Shown: piece by piece, positions 1 through 6,473 of the stretch
Numbering within the stretch: the first letter of the stretch is position 1
How the letters are laid out: each line of letters starts with the position of its first letter
Source: Oscillospiraceae bacterium
GTDB lineage: Bacteria; Bacillota; Clostridia; Oscillospirales; Acutalibacteraceae
Length of the DNA stretch: 11,988 nucleotides
Direction: 5' to 3'
Assembly: GCA_022508865.1 (NCBI GenBank)
Contig: JAFLUK010000035.1
Coordinates: 1 to 11,988, forward strand
Notes under the pieces: model-generated
The model's database searches: none
What the model was told of the DNA's origin: nothing
The model's input: the letters and a program-made list of their open reading frames with translations, nothing else
Made by a program: the position numbers and the translations under genes

Positions 1-52
1 GTGCCGAAGATACTTGGCTGGTGACGGCCCGGGAAAATAGGAAGATGCCAAC
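1..52 (+). rRNA. 5S ribosomal RNA, 3' end (partial)
   Basis: The first ~52 bases match the 3' half of a clostridial 5S rRNA. They include the conserved GTGCCGAAGATAC block, the helix IV/V hairpin (CTTGGCTG, loop GTGA, CGGCCCGGG) and the terminal GATGCCAAC strand of helix I. The 5' half lies outside the window, so the gene is cut by the window edge, not broken. A strong hairpin terminator follows ten bases later. This is therefore probably the distal end of an rRNA operon running rightward into the window and converging on lepA. No 23S or tRNA sequence is visible. Confidence 0.9.
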
Positions 53-61
53 ATTGTTAAG

Positions 62-90
62 TGTCCACCCAATAGGGTGGGCATTTTTTT
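62..90 (+). terminator. Rho-independent terminator of the 5S/rRNA operon
   Basis: A nine-base-pair stem (TGTCCACCC at 62-70, loop AATA, GGGTGGGCA at 75-83, one G-U wobble) is followed directly by seven T residues at 84-90. The stem and uninterrupted T-run on the + strand, ten bases past the 5S end, make it the rRNA transcript terminator. Confidence 0.93.
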
Positions 91-149
91 ATTGTCCTAT
101 CCCAAAGTTTCGGTAAATATAAATGAAACATAATTAAAGTAATAAAGCA

Positions 150-172
150 AGCGACAGCGTTAAGCTGTCGCT
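150..172 (-). terminator. Hairpin, probable lepA terminator (possibly bidirectional)
   Basis: A perfect nine-base-pair stem (AGCGACAGC, loop GTTAA, GCTGTCGCT) lies 62 nt beyond the lepA stop codon. On the minus strand it is followed by a broken T-rich run (TGCTTTATT) and on the + strand by TTTT. It could stop lepA transcripts and also back up the rRNA terminator. The short T-tract keeps confidence moderate. Confidence 0.6.
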
Positions 173-234
173 TTTAATGTAACTACCTGTTTCGGATTTA
201 CTTTATCTATTTGTACAAAGTCATTATTCTATTA

Positions 235-2046
235 TCAGTCGGAATCAAGCTTGAGCACCGCCATAAATGCTTCCTGTGGAACCTCCACAGAGCCAAGCTG
301 ACGCATACGCTTTTTACCCTCTTTTTGCTTTTCAAGGAGTTTTTTCTTTCTGGTGATGTCACCGCCGTAGCACTTGGCAAGAACATCCTTTCTCATAGCC
401 TTTACAGTTTCTCTTGCTATGATTTTGCCCCCGATACAGGCCTGAATGGGCACTTCAAAAAGCTGTCTTGGGATTTTTTCCTTTAGTTTTTCTGCCATTT
501 TTCTGGCTCTGCCGTATGCCTTGTCTGCGTGGATAATAAAAGAAAGTGCGTCAATAACCTCGCCGTTCAGCATAATATCCAGCTTAACAAGCTTGCTTTC
601 TTTGTAGTCCTTTAGCTCATAGTCAAAGGATGCATAGCCTCTTGTACGGCTTTTCAGTGTATCAAAGAAGTCATAAATAATCTCGGCAAGGGGCATTTCG
701 TAATGAATATCAACTCTGTCGGAGTCGATATAATCCATACCGACAAAAATTCCGCGCCTGTCCTGACAAAGCTCCATTATGTTACCTACATATTCCGACG
801 GCGCATAGATGTGTGCATCTGTCATTGGTTCCTCTGCCATTGCAATAAGCGCAGGGTCAGGGTAGTTTGTAGGGTTATCTATCATTTCAACTGAACCATC
901 TGTTTTTGTAATTCTGTAAATAACAGATGGAGCCGTGGTAATAAGGTCAAGGTTATATTCTCTTTCCAATCTTTCCTGAATAATCTCCATATGGAGAAGA
1001 CCAAGAAAACCGCAACGGAAACCAAAACCCAGAGCTATTGATGTTTCTGCATCAAAGGTAAGAGAAGCATCGTTGAGTTTAAGCTTTTCCAGAGCATCCC
1101 TAAGGTCACCGTATCTTGCTCCATCGGCAGGATAAATACCGCAGAAAACCATTGACTGTGCTTCTCTGTAGCCCGGCAGTGGCTCCTCTGCAGGATTGGC
1201 AGTAAGGGTAACAGTGTCGCCAACCTGTGCATCCTGCAGGCTCTTGATAGAGGCGGCAATGTAGCCTACCTCACCGGCATACAGTCCATCCATTGGCTCC
1301 ATTGAAGTTGCCCGCATATAGCCGCACTCAACAACCTGAAAGGTACTTCCTGTAGCCATCAACTTAAATTCGTCACCCGGGTGGATTTGACCCTCTTTTA
1401 CTCTTACATATATAATAACGCCCTTGTAGCTGTCGTAATAGCTGTCAAATATAAGCGCCCTCAAGGGTACGTCATATCCTCCTGTAGGAGCAGGTACATC
1501 TCTTACAATCTGCTCCATAACATCATGAATATTAAGACCTGTCTTTGCAGAAACGCAAGGACAGCCCTCCGCAGGAATACCTATAATATCCTCAATCTCA
1601 CTAATTACTCTTTCAGGTTCGGCACTTGGTAAATCCACCTTGTTAACAACAGGAACAATTTCCAAACCGCTGTCAACTGCAAGATAGGTATTTGCAAGAG
1701 TTTGTGCCTCTATCCCTTGGCTTGCATCAACCACCAGCACTGCCCCCTCACAAGCCGCCAAAGAACGGGAAACCTCGTAGTTAAAATCAACATGACCCGG
1801 AGTATCTATCAGATTAAACTGATATGTTTCTCCGTCATCTGCCTTATACAGCAGGGTAACCGCGTGAGCCTTGATTGTAATGCCACGCTCCCTCTCCAGC
1901 TCCATATCGTCAAGGATTTGATCCTCCATATCCCTTTGAGAAACAGACTCTGTCTGCTCCAAAATACGGTCTGCAAGAGTTGATTTTCCGTGGTCTATAT
2001 GAGCAATTATACTGAAATTTCTTATTTTGTCCTGTGGAAATGACAT
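235..2046 (-). CDS. lepA: Elongation factor 4 (LepA), ribosome back-translocation GTPase
   Basis: This 603-residue protein is full length for LepA (about 600). EF-4 is a translational GTPase that binds ribosomes and catalyses back-translocation or remodelling of stalled complexes; it is cytosolic and partly membrane-associated. The GTPase motifs are intact: G1 AHIDHGKS (15-22), the G2 threonine in ERGITIKA (T57), G3 DTPGH (81-85), G4 NKVD (135-138) and G5 SAK (166-168). The family signature [16 protein letters not shown] follows in the middle, and the C-terminal LepA-specific domain ends in a basic [18 protein letters not shown] segment. The start is an ATG preceded by AAGGTGAT four bases upstream. 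One small oddity is GHVDFNYEV where the family usually has GHVDFSYEV. The gene stands alone, with its own promoter and a downstream hairpin, and none of the hemW/hrcA/dnaK neighbours often seen near it. Confidence 0.98.
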   Translation of the reverse strand: MSFPQDKIRNFSIIAHIDHGKSTLADRILEQTESVSQRDMEDQILDDMELERERGITIKAHAVTLLYKADDGETYQFNLIDTPGHVDFNYEVSRSLAACEGAVLVVDASQGIEAQTLANTYLAVDSGLEIVPVVNKVDLPSAEPERVISEIEDIIGIPAEGCPCVSAKTGLNIHDVMEQIVRDVPAPTGGYDVPLRALIFDSYYDSYKGVIIYVRVKEGQIHPGDEFKLMATGSTFQVVECGYMRATSMEPMDGLYAGEVGYIAASIKSLQDAQVGDTVTLTANPAEEPLPGYREAQSMVFCGIYPADGARYGDLRDALEKLKLNDASLTFDAETSIALGFGFRCGFLGLLHMEIIQERLEREYNLDLITTAPSVIYRITKTDGSVEMIDNPTNYPDPALIAMAEEPMTDAHIYAPSEYVGNIMELCQDRRGIFVGMDYIDSDRVDIHYEMPLAEIIYDFFDTLKSRTRGYASFDYELKDYKESKLVKLDIMLNGEVIDALSFIIHADKAYGRARKMAEKLKEKIPRQLFEVPIQACIGGKIIARETVKAMRKDVLAKCYGGDITRKKKLLEKQKEGKKRMRQLGSVEVPQEAFMAVLKLDSD

Positions 2047-2080
2047 TTATATCACCTTTTGTCCAATTTTACAATAATTT

Positions 2081-2109
2081 ATTATACCACATAAAAAATT
2101 GCCCGACAA
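2081..2109 (-). promoter_or_regulatory. lepA promoter, overlapping the upstream terminator
   Basis: On the minus strand a perfect TATAAT (2081-2086) has a TGn extension (TGG). It is spaced 17 bp from a TTGTCG -35 (2104-2109, four of six consensus bases). The -35 lies inside the hairpin that terminates the LCP gene, and the spacer holds that terminator's T-run. The lepA start codon is 34 bp downstream of the -10. Confidence 0.75.
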
Positions 2110-2124
2110 GTCATCGGGCAATTT
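2093..2124 (-). terminator. Rho-independent terminator of the LCP gene
   Basis: An eleven-base-pair perfect stem (AAATTGCCCGA at 2096-2106, 7-nt loop, TCGGGCAATTT at 2114-2124) starts nine bases after the LCP stop codon. It runs into six T residues on the minus strand (plus-strand A2093-A2098). Confidence 0.93.
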
Positions 2125-2132
2125 ACTTCATA

Positions 2133-3656
2133 TTATTTCTTTAAATCGGAATAGATGTATTCTGCAATCTGTTTTCTTGTATCCTTCCAATCACTAATAC
2201 TGATAATCCATGCCCCAACAGGAGATGTTCCTGCTGACCAACCGCTTTCTCTTTCGGGATTACATCTTTCGCTTGTCTTGTAATCAAAGAACTGCGGGCT
2301 ATACTTTGCGAGATAAGCAAGGTCACTTTTTGTTAAATCAGTATCCACATATTTTATAAGCACTTCTGTCAGCTTTACAACATCTGCCACAGTGCTGTTT
2401 TTATATGCCTTAACAAGCCCTGTAAGCATTCTTCTCTGACGGCTTGTTCTTGTAAAATCGTCACCTGAATACACCTCTGAACCTCTGTCACGGCAGAACC
2501 ATAGCGCTTGCTGACCGTTGAGCTTTTGCACACCGTTCTTCACCGTAACCTGTCCGTAGGTAGCTGTTTGTCCGTTTTTGCCAAGCTGCCAATTTATATA
2601 TCCGCACTCGTCCTCGTCAAGCTCAATGTCAACACCCCCAAGGGCGTCTACAATATGCTTAAAATTGGAAAAACCTGTTGTAATGTAGTTGTCAATCTTA
2701 ATACCGTAGTTTTTCTCAATCGTCTTTACTGCAAGCTTGGCGCCGCCATAGGCAAATGCCGCATTCAGCTTGTCACTGCCGTAACCGTCAATTGCAACAT
2801 AGGTATCCCTCATAAAAGAAGAAAATTTAATTTCCTTATTGTTGCTGTCAATTGACACAAGTATCATAGAGTCACTTCTCCTTGCCCCTGTGTCTGCATC
2901 TGTACCCAGCAAAATAATATTTTTAACTGCGGAATTTGTGTAGCATTTTACGCCGTCGACATCTACTGTATGGGTTTTTCCCTTTTTAAAGGCAAGTTTG
3001 GATTTGTCTGTCTTTTTCAGCACCCAACCATCCTTGTTATCAAATTTGTATATGCAGGAAATTTTACCTGTCAGCACATCTGTGCCTACCTTAAAGGTTA
3101 TAATGTCCTTTCCGTTTTCCAAATCTGTTTTATGGTCTGCAAGTTCAATTTGTTTATAGTCCTTTTCTATGTCCTTCTTTGCCAATTCCTGGGAAAAACC
3201 ATTAATTGCACACAGCAACCAATCATCACCTGTGTTTGTGATTGACTTTAGCTTATACTCTCCTTCTTCAATTTTATATTCAAGAGAAACAGGATAATCG
3301 GTAATTTTATAGATTTCACCCTCCAACACAGCGTTAACGGCAACTGTGGCGGTGTTGTTTTCTTCCTTAACCTTTTCTGCTTTAAAGTCAGTTTCTTTAA
3401 CCTCAAAGGTCTGTTGATATTTGCCGATTTCCTGTGTTGTAACGGACTTTTCTCCTGATAAATCCTTGATTATTCTTTTTGCATCAAGAACCTTGTCTGA
3501 ATTTTGAAAGAATAAATAATAGACCCCCACTGCAAAAGCAGCAACTACTACCACCGCAATGATAGTAATTATCAAAGGTTTTTTATTTTTTGTTTTTTCT
3601 TTGTGATTTGTGCCATGATCTCCGGCGAAAGCATTTGCACTATGTTTACCTGACAT
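2133..3656 (-). CDS. LytR-CpsA-Psr (LCP) family wall glycopolymer transferase
   Basis: LCP enzymes transfer lipid-linked teichoic acids or capsular glycans onto peptidoglycan at the outer face of the membrane. This 507-residue protein has a short basic cytoplasmic tail, one membrane segment (about 28-50), an extracytoplasmic region of about 190 residues, then an LCP domain (about 245-416). Family motifs visible are ILLGTDADTGARRSDSMIL, SFMRDTYV, DKLNAAFAYGG, GGVDIELDE, and the arginine cluster RDRG plus DFTRTSRQRRML that contacts pyrophosphate. The 57-230 region seems to hold two degenerate copies of a beta-rich module (see findings). Two in-frame ATGs compete: the first (3662) sits one base after GAGG, too close to initiate well. 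The second (3656) is seven bases from the same GAGG, so I chose it; the longer form would be 509 residues. The gene is monocistronic. Which glycopolymer it attaches cannot be read from sequence. Confidence 0.93.
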   Translation of the reverse strand: MSGKHSANAFAGDHGTNHKEKTKNKKPLIITIIAVVVVAAFAVGVYYLFFQNSDKVLDAKRIIKDLSGEKSVTTQEIGKYQQTFEVKETDFKAEKVKEENNTATVAVNAVLEGEIYKITDYPVSLEYKIEEGEYKLKSITNTGDDWLLCAINGFSQELAKKDIEKDYKQIELADHKTDLENGKDIITFKVGTDVLTGKISCIYKFDNKDGWVLKKTDKSKLAFKKGKTHTVDVDGVKCYTNSAVKNIILLGTDADTGARRSDSMILVSIDSNNKEIKFSSFMRDTYVAIDGYGSDKLNAAFAYGGAKLAVKTIEKNYGIKIDNYITTGFSNFKHIVDALGGVDIELDEDECGYINWQLGKNGQTATYGQVTVKNGVQKLNGQQALWFCRDRGSEVYSGDDFTRTSRQRRMLTGLVKAYKNSTVADVVKLTEVLIKYVDTDLTKSDLAYLAKYSPQFFDYKTSERCNPERESGWSAGTSPVGAWIISISDWKDTRKQIAEYIYSDLKK

Positions 3657-3704
3657 GTTCATACCTCATTATGTGATATAATTTTTCTGTAAATCCACAC
3701 TCCG

Positions 3705-3734
3705 ATTATAGCACCTTACATCTGCATATTTCAA
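3705..3734 (-). promoter_or_regulatory. Sigma-A promoter of the LCP gene
   Basis: On the minus strand TTGAAA (3729-3734) is separated by 18 bp from a perfect TATAAT (3705-3710) with a TGC extension. The leader to the start codon is about 40 nt. Confidence 0.82.
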
Positions 3735-3755
3735 CATTTATGACAATATTGAAAC

Positions 3756-3785
3756 AAAAAAATCCCCGTTTTTTGGGGATTTTTT
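3756..3785 (-). terminator. Terminator of the antiporter/PHP operon
   Basis: An eleven-base-pair stem (AAAAAATCCCC at 3757-3767, loop GTTTTTT, GGGGATTTTTT at 3775-3785) lies 33 nt past the stop codon of the PHP gene. Transcribed from the minus strand it ends in a seven-T run. The same structure has a T-run on the + strand, but no + strand gene reads into it. Confidence 0.9.
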
Positions 3786-3818
3786 CTAATATTGGTTTAT
3801 TTTTAAAAAACTATTAAT

Positions 3819-4601
3819 CTAATATGGTTTTCTGATATTTATTTCCTCAAAAGACATTGGTTCTAATCCGTTCTTTTTCAGCAAATCAAAGCACTGATTA
3901 TACAAATCTGTTCTGCCAAAAAATTCAGGTGTATGCGCATCAAAACCTATTACCGCCTTGTTGCCCACCTTTCCTGCAATTTCCCAAAAGGCTTCACAGG
4001 GATAGCACTTTTTATCATAAATGCCCAGCATATTGGTTTCAAGAGGTATATCAAGCTCCTTTGCCCTTGTGCACAGTCTTGTCATCTGTTCTGAATAAAC
4101 CAGTGGGTTTCCCTTGTGAAAGGGTATGTCGGGGTGTGCAATGTATGTATATACACCTGTTTCCAAGCCCTCAATTACCTGATTAACATATTTTATAAGG
4201 AAGTCGTCACCTGTACGCTTACCCTCATATACAGTATCCTCATCATACTCATTGCCAATAAGGTGCTCGCCCATTATCATATAGTCCATATCAAGCTCCT
4301 TGGTAAGAGCCGTTAGGGCTTCAAAAGTTTCCGGATAATACTCGGCTTCAAATCCCAGAAGAATTTTTATATCGTTTTGGTATTCTTTCTTAAGACTTTT
4401 CACACTTTCCACGTAGTCATATGCAATGTCAGGCTTCATTCTGAAATGGCTGTAGTAACCCTTTTTCTTAAAAAACTGGGGGCAATGGTCGGAAAACCCC
4501 AACACCTTTATGCCTTTTTTAATTGCCGCTTCAACATATTCTCTGTCCTCACCGATTGCGTGATTGCACCTTGTGGTGTGGGTATGGAGATTATAAAGCA
4601 T
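3819..4601 (-). CDS. PHP-domain phosphoesterase, histidinol-phosphatase (HisJ/HisK) family
   Basis: This 260-residue cytosolic protein has the full metal-ligand set of PHP phosphoesterases: HTHT (H6, H8), H14, the FSDH pair (D38, H39), a glutamate in GFEAEYYP (E85/E87), GEH (H113), AHPD (H156) and GFDAH (D221, H223). Its length and motif order fit HisJ/HisK histidinol-phosphatases, which dephosphorylate L-histidinol phosphate in histidine synthesis using a trinuclear metal centre. No other his gene is in view, so substrate is inferred from family; another phosphomonoester is possible. The ATG follows GGAGG by six bases. It lies 40 nt downstream of the antiporter with no terminator or clear promoter between them, so the two are probably co-transcribed, although no functional link is obvious. 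Confidence 0.88.
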   Translation of the reverse strand: MLYNLHTHTTRCNHAIGEDREYVEAAIKKGIKVLGFSDHCPQFFKKKGYYSHFRMKPDIAYDYVESVKSLKKEYQNDIKILLGFEAEYYPETFEALTALTKELDMDYMIMGEHLIGNEYDEDTVYEGKRTGDDFLIKYVNQVIEGLETGVYTYIAHPDIPFHKGNPLVYSEQMTRLCTRAKELDIPLETNMLGIYDKKCYPCEAFWEIAGKVGNKAVIGFDAHTPEFFGRTDLYNQCFDLLKKNGLEPMSFEEINIRKPY

Positions 4602-4641
4602 TATTTTCCTCCGCTTTCAACTTCTTTTCTTTCCCTCTTTA

Positions 4642-5901
4642 TTATACCTTTGCTGTCTTCAGTTTCTTATTGTTCTTGTTGCTATATAGCATTTTCAGCA
4701 TAATAGGCGCTGCTATGGTTGTAATGACCACCACTATAACAAGGGGACCCAGCAACCTTTCGTCCATAAGACCGCAAGCCTTGCCCTTTTGGGCTATAAT
4801 CAGTGCAACCTCGCCACGGGAAATCATACCTGCCCCTATTCTGAAACTATCCTTTGCATTATATCCGCAGATTTTTGCACCAAATGCACAGCCAAACAGC
4901 TTGCTTGCAATTGCAACCAATGTAAGAATCACCGCAAAGGTCAGCAGGGAGCTTGTCAAGGAGGGGAGTTGTATCGTAAGCCCGATACTTGCAAAGAAGA
5001 TTGGCGACAGAAACATATATGAAAGGGTAGCAAATCTGTTTTCCAAATATCTTTTCCTGTTTGTCATAGACAGCACAAGACCTGCTATATATGCGCCTGT
5101 TATGTCTGCCACACCAAAGAATACCTCTGCTGCAAATGCAGAAATCAAGCAATAGGAAAAGGCTATTATTACATGTCGGCGACTGTTTCTCTTTGTGCTT
5201 TTGTTCATCCATTTGTACAGCATATACATACCAAATCCCAAAAGAAGGGCAAAGATAAAAAACAGAACAATCTTAATCAGCACCAATACAATATTAACCG
5301 ACTTATCTCCAAATGATGTAATAATTGTGAGTGCGACAATGCCGAGAATATCATCTATGATAGCCGCACCCAGGATTGCACTGCCTGCATGGGTATTCAG
5401 CTTGCCCAGCTCCTTCAGTGTTTCTACAGTAATAGAAACAGAGGTTGCCGTCAACACCACACCAATAAAAATAGCCTTAAGCAGTTTAACCTGGGATTCA
5501 CCATTATCAATGAAGAACCAGCTGACACCTGCGCCCATAAACAGGGGGACAAGCACGCCGATAAGAGCTATAACAAAGGAAGCCTTACCGCATTTTTTCA
5601 TTTCGTTAACATCAGTTTCCAGTCCTGCGCCAAACATAAGCACAATAACGCCCAACTCCGAGAGCATACCGAAAATCTGGTCTGAACCTGCAGTTGAGGA
5701 GAAGAATCCCTCTGCTGTGGAAAGCCCGAAAATGGCATTAACAACAGGTCCCAGCAATACACCTGCAACCAGTGCGCCAACAACCTGTGGCATTTGCACA
5801 CGTCTTGATATAAGACCTAACAGCTTTGTTGTGATTAAAATTGCCGCAAGCACAAGAAGATATCTGTATTCCGTAAGACTTTCAAAATTGATAAAATCCA
5901 T
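4642..5901 (-). CDS. CPA2-family cation/proton antiporter (NapA/KefB-like)
   Basis: This 419-residue integral membrane protein is almost entirely hydrophobic, with about 12 predicted membrane segments. It matches monovalent cation/proton antiporters of the CPA2 group, which exchange Na+ or K+ for H+ for pH and ion homeostasis. Visible marks are MPQVVGALVAGVLLGP (37-52), the unwound-helix TATSVSITVE stretch (151-160), and adjacent aspartates in IIDDILG (D183, D184), the ion-binding pair of electrogenic NapA-type exchangers. ITGAYIAGLVLS (267-278) and MISRGEVALI (359-368) follow. K334 in IASKLFG may be the conserved TM10 lysine (inference). The protein stops soon after the last helix and lacks the RCK/TrkA-N domain of KefB/KefC, so ligand gating of that type is not expected. 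The ATG is preceded by AGAGGGG seven bases upstream. It heads the operon with the PHP gene. Whether Na+ or K+ is carried cannot be read. Confidence 0.9.
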   Translation of the reverse strand: MDFINFESLTEYRYLLVLAAILITTKLLGLISRRVQMPQVVGALVAGVLLGPVVNAIFGLSTAEGFFSSTAGSDQIFGMLSELGVIVLMFGAGLETDVNEMKKCGKASFVIALIGVLVPLFMGAGVSWFFIDNGESQVKLLKAIFIGVVLTATSVSITVETLKELGKLNTHAGSAILGAAIIDDILGIVALTIITSFGDKSVNIVLVLIKIVLFFIFALLLGFGMYMLYKWMNKSTKRNSRRHVIIAFSYCLISAFAAEVFFGVADITGAYIAGLVLSMTNRKRYLENRFATLSYMFLSPIFFASIGLTIQLPSLTSSLLTFAVILTLVAIASKLFGCAFGAKICGYNAKDSFRIGAGMISRGEVALIIAQKGKACGLMDERLLGPLVIVVVITTIAAPIMLKMLYSNKNNKKLKTAKV

Positions 5902-5990
5902 AACAAACCCCTCTCGAAAAACTATAAAAATAGAAAGGATATCTCAATAATTCGGTAAAAGCGTCATAAAACACTGTAATTTTCATAGAT

Positions 5991-6019
5991 ATTATATACC
6001 CAAAGAGGTCAAAAGTCCA
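5991..6019 (-). promoter_or_regulatory. Promoter of the antiporter/PHP operon
   Basis: On the minus strand a perfect TATAAT (5991-5996) is 17 bp from TGGACT (6014-6019, four of six). A closer TTGACC lies only ten bp from the -10 and cannot be its partner. The leader would be about 83 nt, with no obvious stable structure. Confidence 0.65.
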
Positions 6020-6115
6020 CATAAAAAGGAACGAAAAATCATAAAAACACCCCAAAGAACCACTTTCTTCCAAAAAACTAGCCTGAATTGTGGTTTATTC
6101 TTAAATAAATTTAAT

Positions 6116-6141
6116 AAAATATTACAAAGTTGTAATATTTT
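6116..6141. promoter_or_regulatory. 26-bp inverted repeat, candidate operator
   Basis: Twelve-base arms AAAATATTACAA (6116-6127) and TTGTAATATTTT (6130-6141) are perfectly complementary around a two-base AG spacer. The near-zero loop argues against an RNA hairpin and for a dimeric DNA-binding protein site. It is about 97 bp upstream of the antiporter -35 and about 245 bp upstream of the 3D/G5 -35, so its target is unclear. Confidence 0.6.
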
Positions 6142-6239
6142 CAAATTCTTCCTTACAGGGCTGTTATCTCAAGAAATCCCATAAAATAGCGATTTTTGTC
6201 AGATTGTGAAGAAAAAACACTTGCAAAAATACGCTATTT

Positions 6240-6256
6240 GTTACAATTTAGTTACA
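6240..6256 (-). promoter_or_regulatory. WalR-type direct repeat (TGTAAC-N5-TGTAAC)
   Basis: The minus strand reads TGTAAC, five bases TAAAT, TGTAAC. Both halves fit the WalR (YycF) consensus TGTWAH-N5-TGTWAH. The downstream + strand gene encodes a 3D/G5 wall protein, and its Bacillus subtilis relative yocH is a classic WalR target. The box is in reverse orientation and 130 bp upstream of the best promoter, farther than for a typical activated gene. A weak promoter closer by (TTGCAC at 6273-6278, TTTCAT at 6297-6302) may exist. Confidence 0.5.
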
Positions 6257-6348
6257 ATATCTTTTCTCTATTTTGCACATATAAAATGTAAAATATTTTC
6301 ATTATAAGAATTAAAACACAAGGCTCGAAAAAATTTTTAAGTCTTTTG

Positions 6349-6365
6349 TTGTGCAAGGTGCACAA
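6349..6365. promoter_or_regulatory. 17-bp dyad, candidate activator/repressor site
   Basis: TTGTGCA (6349-6355) and TGCACAA (6359-6365) are a perfect seven-base inverted repeat around AGG. It ends 20 bp upstream of the -35 of the 3D/G5 gene, so its centre lies at about -64 relative to the transcription start, a typical position for an upstream activator site. The regulator is unknown. Confidence 0.55.
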
Positions 6366-6385
6366 ATATACAGGTCGTTATATGG

Positions 6386-6414
6386 TTGACATAACCAAAA
6401 AAATAATCTATACT
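6386..6414 (+). promoter_or_regulatory. Strong sigma-A promoter of the 3D/G5 gene
   Basis: A consensus TTGACA (6386-6391), a 17-bp spacer and TATACT (6409-6414) precede the start codon by about 60 bp. A TGGTT-N5-AACCA dyad (6383-6397) overlaps the -35 and could be an operator. Confidence 0.88.
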
Positions 6415-6473
6415 GATAGCCGTAGACAAACACATTGTGTCTGCAAATAAAAGAAAAGGAGAGTTAAATTATT

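Larger units (their letters stand above)
5902..6473. other. Long AT-rich divergent intergenic region
   Basis: These 572 bases separate two divergent genes. I find one promoter for each side, three candidate operator elements (6116-6141, 6240-6256, 6349-6365), and a smaller dyad TGGTT-N5-AACCA (6383-6397) overlapping the right-hand -35. A weak 5'-leader hairpin (6422-6428 with 6438-6444) precedes the 3D/G5 gene. The distant repeat AAATAGCG/CGCTATTT (6184-6191 with 6232-6239) is too short and far apart to interpret. No convincing small gene with its own ribosome binding site is visible. Confidence 0.75.

Noticed and set aside
4523..5155. 210-residue + strand open frame opposite the antiporter and PHP genes
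   Set aside because: It spans two well-supported minus-strand genes, lacks a ribosome site and shows no domain.
5195..5950. 251-residue + strand open frame opposite the antiporter
   Set aside because: It mirrors the antiporter coding frame, has Ser/Thr/Pro-rich content typical of an antisense shadow and no recognisable domain.
5882..6073. 63-residue minus-strand open frame just before the antiporter
   Set aside because: It begins at TTG without a ribosome site, covers the antiporter promoter and overlaps its start out of frame.
6273..6302. Second promoter for the 3D/G5 gene (TTGCAC-18-TTTCAT)
   Set aside because: Both boxes match only about four of six bases, and the 6386-6414 promoter is far better; mentioned only as a weak possibility.
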